A DNA stretch of 11,538 nucleotides, from contig DDWC01000213.1 of NCBI GenBank assembly GCA_002345475.1, positions 1 through 11,538 on the forward strand, given 5' to 3'. Position 1 is the first letter of the stretch; the number at the start of each line of letters is the position of its first letter. Made by a program: the position numbers and the translations under genes. This document shows positions 1 through 7,542 of this stretch, in pieces. This DNA is from Firmicutes bacterium UBA2296. GTDB lineage: Bacteria; Bacillota; UBA994. Below the pieces are notes generated by a model that ran no database searches, had not been told where the DNA came from, and saw nothing but the letters and a program-made list of their open reading frames with translations.

Positions 1-63
1 GCCGTGATCGCACTGTTCGGAGGGATTACCGCATCCCTGGCCATTTACGCCGTGTGGCTATAG
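1..63 (+). CDS. C-terminal end of an unidentified membrane protein (partial)
   Basis: Reading from base 1 gives 20 residues followed by TAG at 61-63. The residues (AVIALFGGITASLAIYAVWL) are hydrophobic with small glycine and alanine side chains, as in a final membrane-spanning helix. The rest of the gene lies outside the window, so its family cannot be named. It converges on the Fur-family gene, and the two reading frames overlap by six bases. Both stop codons come from the palindrome CTATAG at 58-63. That this frame is coding is an inference from its open start at the window edge and its membrane-like composition. Confidence 0.5.
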   Translation, partial: AVIALFGGITASLAIYAVWL

Positions 64-513
64 CTCTTCTGTGCTGAGTTCTCTTTGGCACTTCGGGCAG
101 ACTCCGAAGAGTTCTATTCTGTGACCGATGACCGCGAAGCCCGTGTCTTCTTCGAGGGCACGACAAAGCTTGTCGAGGGGGCACTCTCTGATCACCACGA
201 TCTCTCCACAGTGCGTGCAGGTCAGGTGGTGGCGATGATGCGGGTTGCTCAGTTCGAAAGTGGCACGCCCGTATTCAAGGTTAAAAGATTTGGTGGCCAG
301 GTTCTTTTCTACCAGCATTTCCACAAAACGATACACCGTAGAGAGGTTGATGTCCGCATCGGCCTCTTTCGTTTTTTCGTGTATGCGTTCGGCGGACAAC
401 GGTATGTCAGAAGCCAACAACACTTGCAGTATGGCGCTGCGCTGTCTGGTGTTGCGGACACCGTGCTCAGAAAGCAGATTAAGCTCATCAATTATCTCAA
501 CAGGTTTGCTCAT
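58..513 (-). CDS. zur: Fur-family metalloregulator, probable zinc uptake repressor (Zur)
   Basis: The 151-residue product has the normal length of a Fur-family repressor, a cytoplasmic dimer that binds operator DNA when loaded with metal. A winged helix spans about residues 15-80, with the recognition-helix motif LSTVYRFVEML at 57-67. The His-rich segment HHRHH (92-96) and H131 fit the regulatory metal site. C99, C102, C139 and C142 form the two CxxC pairs of the structural zinc site. Its ATG overlaps the TGA of the znuB permease gene (510-513), and an AAGGAGG lies 11 bases upstream of it. It is the last gene of a zinc uptake operon, which favours Zur over Fur or PerR, but the sequence alone does not prove metal choice. 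It probably represses its own operon through the palindrome at 3057-3091. The stop is TAG. Confidence 0.88.
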   Translation of the reverse strand: MSKPVEIIDELNLLSEHGVRNTRQRSAILQVLLASDIPLSAERIHEKTKEADADINLSTVYRFVEMLVEKNLATKSFNLEYGRATFELSNPHHRHHLTCTHCGEIVVIRECPLDKLCRALEEDTGFAVIGHRIELFGVCPKCQRELSTEEL

Positions 514-1334
514 GCCAAACTCATCCTCCTTATGACAAAGGCCACGGCAAAGGCCCCAGCATTAAACATCACTATAGTCGCGCCGGTGGGCAGGTTGAAG
601 ACATAGGAAGCAAAGATACCAAGTACGACACAGGTCACAGAAACCAGCGCGGCAATCAGCACCGAGGCCTTAAAGCCGCGGGCGACCTGCAAAGCTGTCA
701 CTGTGGGGAATATAATCAGGCTGGAAATCAGCATAGTTCCCACAACACGAATGCCAATGGCAATCGTCACCGCTGTAAGGATGCCGATGAGATAGTTCAG
801 CTGGCTGGTTTTGAGGCCCATAACCCGGGCGAATTCCTCGTCATACGTCACTGCGAAGAGGCTGTTAAAAAAGAAAATTACCACCGCTAAAACTGCCACT
901 GACAATAGAGCGGAGATCAGCACCTCAGTGTTGGTGATGAGCAAAATGCTTCCGAACAGGTAGCTCATAAGGTCGACGTTGAAGCCGCGAGCCATGGTGG
1001 CAATTATGACACCGGCAGCGACCGAAAAGGACGCAACCAGGCCGATGGCAGCGTCTCCGTTGACGGCGGAATTCTCGCCCAGCGACATTATGGCAAAGGA
1101 AGCGACAACGACCAGCGGAATGCTGATCAATAGGGGCGAAGCTGATAACAGCAAAGCCAGGGCTACCGCGGCAAAACTGACATGCGCCAGCCCGTCTCCA
1201 ATCATGGAAAGACGGCGCAAGACAAGGAATGTGCCCAGAAAGGCACAGCTCAAACCGATCAGCACACCCACCAGCAGCGCCCTGCGCATAAAATCATATT
1301 GCATGGCTTCAAGCATTAGTTCAACGTACTTCAT
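510..1334 (-). CDS. znuB: Zinc ABC transporter permease (ZnuB/TroC family)
   Basis: The 274-residue integral membrane protein belongs to the ABC-3 family of zinc and manganese permeases. It is predicted to form the channel across the cytoplasmic membrane together with ZnuC. Hydrophobic segments run through most of the length. The family motif RRLSMIGDGLAHVSF lies near residues 40-54, and a cytoplasmic coupling-type loop with DEEFARVMGLKTSQLNYL lies in the second half. The frame stays open upstream to 1595 but there it shadows znuC. The ATG at 1334 is chosen because a GGAGG at 1342-1346 sits seven bases before it; the in-frame ATG at 1340 would leave only one base. With this start the gene overlaps znuC by 14 bases and is followed by the fur/zur ATG in an ATGA overlap, so the genes are probably translationally coupled. 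Confidence 0.93.
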   Translation of the reverse strand: MKYVELMLEAMQYDFMRRALLVGVLIGLSCAFLGTFLVLRRLSMIGDGLAHVSFAAVALALLLSASPLLISIPLVVVASFAIMSLGENSAVNGDAAIGLVASFSVAAGVIIATMARGFNVDLMSYLFGSILLITNTEVLISALLSVAVLAVVIFFFNSLFAVTYDEEFARVMGLKTSQLNYLIGILTAVTIAIGIRVVGTMLISSLIIFPTVTALQVARGFKASVLIAALVSVTCVVLGIFASYVFNLPTGATIVMFNAGAFAVAFVIRRMSLA

Positions 1335-2073
1335 GTCCATGCCTCCAGCAGAACTGATGTTGTGAAACTGGGCCAAAGTACTGTCCCATTGCTTCGGACT
1401 GGCAGAACTCATCATAGGTGCCGTAAAAGACAATGCCCCTGTCAAGATAGAGCAGTTTCTTTGTATACTTTCCAATGGAAGACATGTCGTGGGAAATAAG
1501 CAGTATGGTAACTCCGTCCTCGCTGTTAAGCTTGCCCAGCAAACCATAGAACTCCTCGCGCACCCTGGGGTCCAGCGCGCTGGTGGGCTCGTCAAGGACT
1601 AGAAGGCGTGGCGAGTTGACCATGGCGCGAGCCAACAGCACTCTTTGTTGCTGTCCACCGGAAAGACTGCCAATCTTATTGTTGGCCAACTCTAGAACGC
1701 CGAGCTTATGAAGCACAAGGTCTACCTTTTGGCGGTCGTCGGAGTTAAGAAATCTCGCACCCCTTTTGTCCGCCAGAAGCCCCAGTGCCACAACCTCACG
1801 CACCCGGGCGGGGAATAAGGGGTCGCTCTGAATTGACTTCTGCGGCAAATAGCCCACAGGGAGCAGATTGCCCTTCTGGTCACATATTGAAATACTGCCC
1901 GAGGCCACTGGGATAATGCCCAGCAGAGCCTTTACCAGGGAAGTCTTGCCTGACCCATTTGGTCCCGCAATGCCAATGTAGTCACCGGACTCCACGGCAA
2001 AACTGACATCACTGAAAACCTCGTGCTTGCCATACTTCACCGTAAGATTGGAGACCACTACACAGTCGCTCAT
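1321..2073 (-). CDS. znuC: Zinc ABC transporter ATP-binding protein (ZnuC family)
   Basis: The 250-residue cytoplasmic ATPase powers metal import through the ZnuB permease. Visible motifs are Walker A GPNGSGKT (37-44), Q-loop glutamine Q78, signature LSGGQ (137-141), Walker B LLVLDE (157-162) with the catalytic Glu intact, and switch histidine H195. The C-terminal end carries a His/Cys-containing segment (HQFCWRHGHEVR), which is plausible for a zinc system but has no proven role here. The ATG overlaps the znuA TGA as ATGA (2070-2073). A GAGGGG lies about 11 bases upstream. The order binding protein, ATPase, permease, regulator makes zinc the most likely substrate. Manganese transporters of the same family are the main alternative. 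Confidence 0.93.
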   Translation of the reverse strand: MSDCVVVSNLTVKYGKHEVFSDVSFAVESGDYIGIAGPNGSGKTSLVKALLGIIPVASGSISICDQKGNLLPVGYLPQKSIQSDPLFPARVREVVALGLLADKRGARFLNSDDRQKVDLVLHKLGVLELANNKIGSLSGGQQQRVLLARAMVNSPRLLVLDEPTSALDPRVREEFYGLLGKLNSEDGVTILLISHDMSSIGKYTKKLLYLDRGIVFYGTYDEFCQSEAMGQYFGPVSQHQFCWRHGHEVR

Positions 2074-3041
2074 TTTATTCTCAGCCCCTCAACTAGCCTG
2101 TCCAGATTTGCCTTCATCAGCTCTAGATAGGTTGCCCCGGAATTCAGCTCATCCTTGGAGACATTATGGATCCCATGCAGGAGAACCATTTCCGCTCCCG
2201 TCTGTTCCGATATCACTCGAGCCACTCGCGGATCCACGAGCTCCGCGTAGAAGATTGTGTTACTGCCGGATTCGCTGACTCTCTGGATGAGCTCCGCGAT
2301 GCGCTGCGGTGTTGGCTCAGCGTCTGGCGCAAATCCGGCATACGGCGAAATGTGATGCAAACCGTACCTATGGGCAAAATAGCCGAAGGAGAAGTGCCCC
2401 GCATAAAGGATAGTCCTGTTTGTTAGCGGGGCCAGGGCGGCAGCTATGGTTTCGTGCAGCTGCTGCAGTTTTATATTATAGGCTTCTGCTCGCGCGTAGT
2501 AGGTTTCGGCGTAATCGGGATCCGCGCTTGACAATGCCTTGGCAATATTGTCGACCATGATCACAGCGTTAAGTGGATCCAGCCAAATGTGGGGATCGGC
2601 TTCTCCGTGGCTGTGCCCATGATCGCGGTCGTCGTCATCGTCATCGTCGTCATGCTCCTCATCGTAGTGGTCGTCGGCGAGGAAGGTAACGCCTGCCCCA
2701 GACTCCACCACGCGCAGCGACGACCCTGCTACAGTGCTGACAATTCGCGTTACCCAGGGTTCCATGACATGGGCCGTGAAGATCAGCAGGTCGGCACCCC
2801 GTATGTCCACAATGTCTCTGGGAGAAGGTTCATATGCATGAGGCTCCATGCCAGGGGGCAATAGCAACCTCACATCCACCCTGTCGCCGGCGATTTCCCG
2901 CACAAAGTCGTATTGCGGAAAGAGGGTCGTAATCACAACAAGCTTGTCCTGAGCGGGTTGCACTGCCCTATCCGTACAGCCCGTCAGTAAGGCCAGGGTT
3001 AATGCTACCAGCACTACAGATGCAAAAAACAGACGTCTCAT
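2070..3041 (-). CDS. znuA: Zinc-binding lipoprotein of the ABC importer (ZnuA family)
   Basis: The 323-residue cluster A-I solute-binding protein captures metal outside the membrane and delivers it to the permease. The N terminus is a lipoprotein signal (MRRLFFASVV, then a hydrophobic run) with lipobox LTGC, so C22 should be lipid-anchored. Expected metal ligands are H68 (GMEPHAY), H151 (HIWLDP), H216 (AGHFSFGYFAH), and an acidic residue near E267-D270 (AELVDP). Between H68 and H151 is a flexible His/Asp-rich loop at about 123-146 with H125, H130, H141, H143 and H145 and eight consecutive Asp. Such loops are typical of zinc rather than manganese proteins. The ATG at 3041 is preferred because GGAGG (3048-3052) lies six bases upstream and the signal peptide then starts properly. 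An upstream in-frame ATG at 3092 would begin inside the operator. Confidence 0.93.
   Translation of the reverse strand: MRRLFFASVVLVALTLALLTGCTDRAVQPAQDKLVVITTLFPQYDFVREIAGDRVDVRLLLPPGMEPHAYEPSPRDIVDIRGADLLIFTAHVMEPWVTRIVSTVAGSSLRVVESGAGVTFLADDHYDEEHDDDDDDDDRDHGHSHGEADPHIWLDPLNAVIMVDNIAKALSSADPDYAETYYARAEAYNIKLQQLHETIAAALAPLTNRTILYAGHFSFGYFAHRYGLHHISPYAGFAPDAEPTPQRIAELIQRVSESGSNTIFYAELVDPRVARVISEQTGAEMVLLHGIHNVSKDELNSGATYLELMKANLDRLVEGLRIK
2628..2651 (-). repeat. GAC/GAT trinucleotide tract encoding eight Asp in ZnuA
   Basis: Eight consecutive trinucleotides (GTC or ATC on the plus strand, GAC or GAT on the coding strand) encode residues D131-D138 in the His/Asp-rich loop of ZnuA. Length changes in such a tract would stay in frame. 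Confidence 0.8.
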
Positions 3042-3056
3042 AAAGTACCTCCAAAG

Positions 3057-3091
3057 TGATAGATGCAAATGCTTTGCATTTGCATCTATCA
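3057..3091 (-). promoter_or_regulatory. Perfect 16-3-16 inverted repeat, predicted Zur operator
   Basis: The arm TGATAGATGCAAATGC (3057-3072) is repeated as its exact reverse complement at 3076-3091, with TTT between. It ends five bases before the GGAGG of znuA and overlaps a candidate -10 box. On the coding strand one arm contains a tandem ATGCAA ATGCAA. A second, shorter inverted repeat (ATGCAAA, three bases, TTTGCAT; 3063-3079) is nested inside. Repeated hexamers in overlapping inverted arrangement are a known feature of Fur-family operators, so binding by the operon's own regulator is a reasonable inference. The arms differ from the Bacillus Zur box as I recall it. A 5' leader hairpin is the alternative. 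Confidence 0.8.
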
Positions 3092-3093
3092 TA
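3088..3093 (-). promoter_or_regulatory. Candidate -10 box of the znu operon promoter (TATGAT)
   Basis: TATGAT on the minus strand differs from TATAAT at one position and would place the start of transcription inside the palindrome, as expected for a repressed promoter. The -35 region at 17-base spacing (TTTCTT) is a poor match, so this is a tentative call. Confidence 0.4.
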
Positions 3094-3107
3094 CTTCACC
3101 CTGTTCT

Positions 3108-3137
3108 AAAAAGAAAGCCCGCCGATGGCGGGCTTTC
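3108..3137 (-). terminator. Intrinsic terminator after the GNAT gene
   Basis: GAAAGCCCGCC (3113-3123) pairs perfectly over 11 bases with 3127-3137 around a three-base loop. On the minus strand the stem is followed by TTTTT (3108-3112). It lies 10 bases beyond the GNAT stop codon and separates the exporter operon from the znu promoter. Confidence 0.9.
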
Positions 3138-3147
3138 CGGGTTAATG

Positions 3148-3957
3148 CTAGACAGGTTCTCCAGGGGGATTGCCGGTCCTTTCCGGGATAGCTTCCTTGC
3201 CAATGAGCAGAGCTCTCATCCCTCGGGAGCGGGAGGACATACCCACCGATTCCAGGCTGCGGCGCGACAGGGTGTTGTAGTACCAACAGCCTGCGATGGG
3301 CTCCAGTCCACGCTCATAACACCACTGCTTCATGCGCCACAATATGTAACGCCCTACCCCTCGGCGTCGATGCTCCTTGCAGGTTACCATGCCAATGCTG
3401 GCGCAATCGGTAAAGAAACGCCCGCGAATGGCTATACCGCATCCCAGCAGGGCTTCACCGGACCTCAGAGCATATATGTCACCATTTCTAATATCATCAG
3501 GACTGAAGAAGCCTGCGGTCTTCTCATGGATTTCCTCCATGTCCTGCGGACCCACAGGGCGAAAGTTGACATCGCCATAATCCAGCAAAGGCTCCGGTAT
3601 GTCATAGTAGTTCTGAAAGAAATAGGCGCTTTTCTTCTTATCAAACTCCCAGTCCGTGAGCAGGCTCAGCAGGTAGCTGTCTGAGGTCTGGAAGTATACT
3701 TCTTTCAGGCAGTTCTCGCTGATTGCCCTCTCAAAAAGGGACGGGCCATACCTGGTCCAGGAACCAGAAAGATAGAAACTGAGCAGATCCTTTTCCCCGT
3801 GGATAAAATAGCCGATGGTATCGCTGCCGATCATAATGGCCTTGAACGTGCCCCCAAGCATATAATCTTCAACGAAAGAATCCATTGGGGTAACAAGTGT
3901 CCGGCAATATTCCATAAAAAGGCTTTGGTTGTCTTCTATTGTCGAAGCCACAAACAT
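3148..3957 (-). CDS. GNAT-family acetyltransferase with an extra N-terminal half
   Basis: The 269-residue protein contains a C-terminal GNAT domain (about 130-250) of the acetyl-CoA-dependent N-acyltransferase superfamily. The acetyl-CoA-binding motif A is VTCKEHRRRGVGRYIL (191-206, core RRRGVG), followed by a helix and the late WYYNTLSRRSLESVGM segment (225-240). Residues 1-125 form a second alpha/beta-like half without a clear motif, possibly a degenerate GNAT fold. The acceptor substrate cannot be read from the sequence. The gene begins 18 bases after the second ABC half-transporter and ends at an intrinsic terminator, so it is the last gene of that operon. The only GGAG is about 15 bases before the ATG, which is unusually far. 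The ATG is in the same frame as the upstream gene, separated by its TAG and six codons. A drug- or peptide-modifying enzyme paired with an exporter is an inference. Confidence 0.82.
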   Translation of the reverse strand: MFVASTIEDNQSLFMEYCRTLVTPMDSFVEDYMLGGTFKAIMIGSDTIGYFIHGEKDLLSFYLSGSWTRYGPSLFERAISENCLKEVYFQTSDSYLLSLLTDWEFDKKKSAYFFQNYYDIPEPLLDYGDVNFRPVGPQDMEEIHEKTAGFFSPDDIRNGDIYALRSGEALLGCGIAIRGRFFTDCASIGMVTCKEHRRRGVGRYILWRMKQWCYERGLEPIAGCWYYNTLSRRSLESVGMSSRSRGMRALLIGKEAIPERTGNPPGEPV

Positions 3958-3975
3958 AAAATTGTCGATCTTCTC

Positions 3976-5763
3976 CTACCCCCTTTCTTCCTCAGATGAA
4001 CCGTTAGCTGTCACATACCCGTGCCAGAGCAAGCGCATTTCCTCATTGCGTGCCAGAAGCTCATCCAGCTTGCCCACGTCGTGTACTAGACCGTCTTTGA
4101 GCAGCACGATGCGATCTGCTCTGCGCAGCGCCGGCCTTCGGTGCGAGACCACCAGGCAAGTTACATTCCTGCGTCGGAAAATGCGCTCCCAGAGCATGTT
4201 CTCAGTTTCCACATCCAGAGCAGAAGACAAGTCATCAAAAACCAGTAATGACGCTTGCCGGGCCAGCATGCGGGCTGCCGCCACACGCTGCACCTGTCCC
4301 CCGCTGAGCTTAACACCCCTGGAACCGACCATGGTGAGGAGGCCATCCGGCATCTGCAGCAAGTCCTCTTCAAGAACAGAGTCGTGTATCGCGGCGTCAA
4401 CCACTTCCTCTGGCACAGGTTCCCCAAGAAGAATGTTGCCCTGAATAGTATCACTGAAGAGCATCGGGGTCTGGGAAGTGTAGGCGGCTCTGGGCGGGAC
4501 AAAAAACTCTGCAGGATCCGCGACCAGGGCGTCGTTCCAGAAGATTTCCCCGGAGTCAGCCCGTACAAGCCCCAGCAGCACTCTCAGCAGCGTGGACTTG
4601 CCCGAGCCAACCCGGCCGGTGATCACCACAAATTCGCCGCCTCTTATCTTCAGGTCCACCCCTCTTAGCGCCATATCACCGTCCTGATGGTGGTACTCGA
4701 GGCCTGCGACCCTCAGCTCGCGCAGCGTGTTGTCATGAGACTGCTCCGGTGCCTTAATGTCTGGCAACTCTCCGACGAGATGCAGCTCGCTGTGCTCCAC
4801 CAGCACCTCGGCGGGACTGCCAAAAAGAAACTCCGCCATCCGGTCAAAAGATACCGCCGTCTGCTTAAACTTGGCCAGGAAGAAGCCGAAAAACTCCGAG
4901 AACTCGGAGACATTATCGAGATAGTACACAAAAAGAGCGAAATCGCCTACGGTGAAGGTTCCCGCTCCCATTTCCCTGCTGGCTAGCAGCAATATGGCGC
5001 CGGTTCCCAGCGAGACTACATTACTGCTGACGGAGTCCAGCATCAGGTTGAAAGCTCTGTCCTTGAGGATAAGTTTGCGTCTATGTTCATTGAGACCCTC
5101 CAGATGCCTGACCACCCGCTCTTCGGCACCGGCCACTTGAACCGCCTGCACGGCCCCGAAGGATTCACCTATGAATCCGGTGACCTTGGCCGTCGCCTCC
5201 CGGCTCTCATGGCGATACTTCTCGATCAGATGGGTGGCCTTGTTAAAAACAAGCACCACCACAACCAGGGGCAAAAAGACGAAGAAGGTAATGCGGGGGC
5301 TTATAGAAAACAGAACCCACAACGCTACCACGGCGAAAATACCGGCACCTATGGTGTCCAGAGTCCAGCTGATGGAATCCTCAGCCTGTTCGGCATCTTC
5401 ACGGAAGTAGCTCACCGCTTCTCCAGCAGAACATGGCATGGCCTGAGCGCCGGGCCTTTGCATGACGCGCCGCAGCATGTTGTGGCGCAGCAAGGCGCTC
5501 ATGGCAAAGCGATGTCCTCCATCGGCCCAGGCACCCAGTACAATAGACACCACTCGGGCCAGTGAGACGGCCACCAGCAGACTAATAACGGTGGTGACAT
5601 CGAATCCCGCCGGCGCATCTCCCGTCAGGGAATCGAAAAACAGCTTGGTCACCAGACCCACCAACAGAGGTAACACATGTACCGCCGTCCAGCAGACGCC
5701 GTTAAAGAGGTAGAGCCAGGGTCGATACCGTATCATGCGCCAGATCAGTCTTGCTGCCCTCAT
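3976..5763 (-). CDS. ABC exporter half-transporter, degenerate-site subunit
   Basis: The 595-residue protein has a type IV (exporter-type) membrane domain at about 1-310, with roughly six helices, fused to an ATP-binding domain at about 345-580. Motifs are Walker A GRVGSGKST (383-391), Q-loop Q431, a canonical signature LSGGQ (486-490), Walker B LLVFDD (506-511) and switch H541. The catalytic Glu position is Asp (D511), which in heterodimeric exporters marks the subunit whose own ATP site is weakly or not hydrolytic. Its ATG overlaps the TGA of the preceding half-transporter gene as ATGA (5760-5763), so the two are expected to be made together and to form a heterodimer in the cytoplasmic membrane. 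The substrate is unknown; lipids, drugs or peptides are all possible. The stop is TAG. Confidence 0.92.
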   Translation of the reverse strand: MRAARLIWRMIRYRPWLYLFNGVCWTAVHVLPLLVGLVTKLFFDSLTGDAPAGFDVTTVISLLVAVSLARVVSIVLGAWADGGHRFAMSALLRHNMLRRVMQRPGAQAMPCSAGEAVSYFREDAEQAEDSISWTLDTIGAGIFAVVALWVLFSISPRITFFVFLPLVVVVLVFNKATHLIEKYRHESREATAKVTGFIGESFGAVQAVQVAGAEERVVRHLEGLNEHRRKLILKDRAFNLMLDSVSSNVVSLGTGAILLLASREMGAGTFTVGDFALFVYYLDNVSEFSEFFGFFLAKFKQTAVSFDRMAEFLFGSPAEVLVEHSELHLVGELPDIKAPEQSHDNTLRELRVAGLEYHHQDGDMALRGVDLKIRGGEFVVITGRVGSGKSTLLRVLLGLVRADSGEIFWNDALVADPAEFFVPPRAAYTSQTPMLFSDTIQGNILLGEPVPEEVVDAAIHDSVLEEDLLQMPDGLLTMVGSRGVKLSGGQVQRVAAARMLARQASLLVFDDLSSALDVETENMLWERIFRRRNVTCLVVSHRRPALRRADRIVLLKDGLVHDVGKLDELLARNEEMRLLWHGYVTANGSSEEERG

Positions 5764-7502
5764 ACCAGTAGCTCCTTCATACCTGCGCTGAGCAAAGCTG
5801 AAAACCGCGAAGCGGGATTGCCGCTCAACTCGATGCGATCACCGTGCTCCACAACTGCTCCTTGCTCAAGGATGAGAATATCGTCTGCCCTCTCCACCGT
5901 ATCGAGACGGTGGGCAATGATGACGGCGGTTCTACCGACCAGGAGCTTGTCGATAGCCCTCTCAATCAGCTGTTCCGTCGCAGGATCCAGCCGGGACGAG
6001 GCCTCATCCATGACCACCAAAGCAGGATCAGCCAGAAAGCATCTGGCAAAAGCCAGTAGTTGGGCTTCACCTGCTGAAAGTCCTATGCCATTCTGTCCTA
6101 TCACCGTGTCCAGCCCGCCCGGTAGCCGCGCATACCAGGGTCCAAGGCCCAGGTCATTGAGGACACTCACAATATGAGTGTCTGCGATTCCCCGGTCAAA
6201 AAATGTCAGATTGTCCCGCACACTGGCCTCAAAAAGCTGAACGTCCTGGGTCACCATGGTCACTTTCTGGCGCAGTTGCCTGACAGTCATGTCCTGTAAT
6301 CTGGCCCCTCCAAGAATGACTTCTCCCGAGGTCGGATCATACAACCTGAGCAACAGGCGCGCCAGTGTCGTCTTGCCGCTACCGGTGCGCCCCAGCAACC
6401 CGACCACTCTGCCGGGGGCCAGACTGAAACTGACATCCCTCAGAATGGGCTGGTCTTCTTCGTAGCCGAAAGTGACTCGGGAGAAGTTCACGCCCAAAGG
6501 ACCCTGGGGGAGAGTTAAACCCGGGCCATCCTGGATAAGAGAACTGCGCCCCAGCATAGCGTTGAGACGGGTAATGCCAGCTCCGGCGCGCTGCAGTTCC
6601 TGCAGCTGCGTGCGGATCTGGTTGATTGGCCGGCGCAAAAGTTCTGTGTAGTGGACTATCAGGTACACCGTCCCCATGGTGATACTCCCCTGATACCATA
6701 ACCAGGCACTGAAGCCAAAGGCGATTGCGTTGCCCACGGTGAAAGTCATGATACTGGCCGCCCACATGCTCACGTTGGCCAGATATGCCTTGCGAACTGC
6801 CGGCAGCCACTCGCGAAGCCTGCTGTAGAAACGATTCATAACGTAACCGACAGCTCCATTGCTGCGAATGTCTACCGTGCCGGAGAGATGTTCGGTGAGA
6901 AAACCGTAGAACATGCCGCTCTGCTGCCTTTCAGCAGTCCAGTAGGGTACGGCTACATCGCGGAGTGCGGTGAGAGCGAGCACCGCCACAACACTAAAAA
7001 TTCCAAGGGCTACACCCACGCGCCAGTCCTCACGAAACAGCATCGCCAGGACTCCCACCATCAGTAGGACGTTGACCGCAATGCCCATGATAAACTGTGA
7101 AAAGAAGCCAGCCAGTTTATTGACGTCACCATCGACGCGCTCGATCATTTCCCCCGGTGTATATGCCTTGTGAAAAGACATGTCCAGGTTGAGACAATGC
7201 GCCATCAGATCTCGTCGCAGCATGTTGGTGGCCGTCCAGCCAACATCCTCACTTACATAACGTGAGAGGGCCGTCACCAGCGAGTTTGCCAGGGCGGCGG
7301 CCATAAAGAAGAGAGCGATGCGCAGGAGGTTACCCTCGGCTGCCCCGCTGACGGCATCGATAAAGCTGCGCAGTATTTGTGGCTTGATCAACTGCAGACC
7401 TAGACTGAGTATTATCAGAATGCCCAGTTGCAAAACCCGCGCCCATTGTGGCGCCAGGTACTTACCTAACAGGTCTGCGTATTGCCTGAGATTTACACGC
7501 AC
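5760..7502 (-). CDS. ABC exporter half-transporter, catalytic-Glu subunit
   Basis: The 580-residue fusion of an exporter-type membrane domain (about 1-310) and an ATP-binding domain (about 335-575) carries Walker A GRTGSGKTT (371-379), Q419, signature LSAGE (475-479), Walker B VVMDE (496-500) with the catalytic Glu E500, and switch H531. LSAGE replaces LSGGQ, so the signature facing the partner's ATP site is degenerate while this subunit's own catalytic residues are intact. This complements the next gene, as in heterodimeric exporters of the TM287/288 and BmrCD type. The start is GTG at 7502, chosen because AGGTG lies seven bases upstream; no ATG is suitable. It is the first gene of the exporter operon, with a TATAAT box 27-32 bases before the start. 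Confidence 0.92.
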   Translation of the reverse strand: MRVNLRQYADLLGKYLAPQWARVLQLGILIILSLGLQLIKPQILRSFIDAVSGAAEGNLLRIALFFMAAALANSLVTALSRYVSEDVGWTATNMLRRDLMAHCLNLDMSFHKAYTPGEMIERVDGDVNKLAGFFSQFIMGIAVNVLLMVGVLAMLFREDWRVGVALGIFSVVAVLALTALRDVAVPYWTAERQQSGMFYGFLTEHLSGTVDIRSNGAVGYVMNRFYSRLREWLPAVRKAYLANVSMWAASIMTFTVGNAIAFGFSAWLWYQGSITMGTVYLIVHYTELLRRPINQIRTQLQELQRAGAGITRLNAMLGRSSLIQDGPGLTLPQGPLGVNFSRVTFGYEEDQPILRDVSFSLAPGRVVGLLGRTGSGKTTLARLLLRLYDPTSGEVILGGARLQDMTVRQLRQKVTMVTQDVQLFEASVRDNLTFFDRGIADTHIVSVLNDLGLGPWYARLPGGLDTVIGQNGIGLSAGEAQLLAFARCFLADPALVVMDEASSRLDPATEQLIERAIDKLLVGRTAVIIAHRLDTVERADDILILEQGAVVEHGDRIELSGNPASRFSALLSAGMKELLV

Positions 7503-7528
7503 GTGCGGTCACCTGCCTCTCTCAAGCT

Positions 7529-7534
7529 ATTATA
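7529..7534 (-). promoter_or_regulatory. -10 box (TATAAT) for the ABC exporter operon
   Basis: A perfect TATAAT on the minus strand lies 27 bases before the GTG start of the first half-transporter. The hexamer 17 bases further upstream (CTTACG, 7552-7557) matches the -35 consensus poorly. This suggests a weak promoter or one that needs an activator. Confidence 0.5.
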
Positions 7535-7542
7535 GCCTCTGC

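Noticed and set aside
85..606. Plus-strand open frame of 173 codons opposite the Fur-family gene
   Set aside because: It runs antisense to a clear Fur-family gene and into znuB, has no ribosome binding site, and shows no recognisable domain.
1335..1595. Longer N terminus for the ZnuB permease
   Set aside because: The extra 87 codons lie in another frame of the conserved znuC gene. A good GGAGG sits seven bases before the ATG at 1334.
3042..3092. Longer ZnuA starting at 3092
   Set aside because: It would begin inside the palindrome, without a ribosome binding site, and would put 17 residues before a complete lipoprotein signal.
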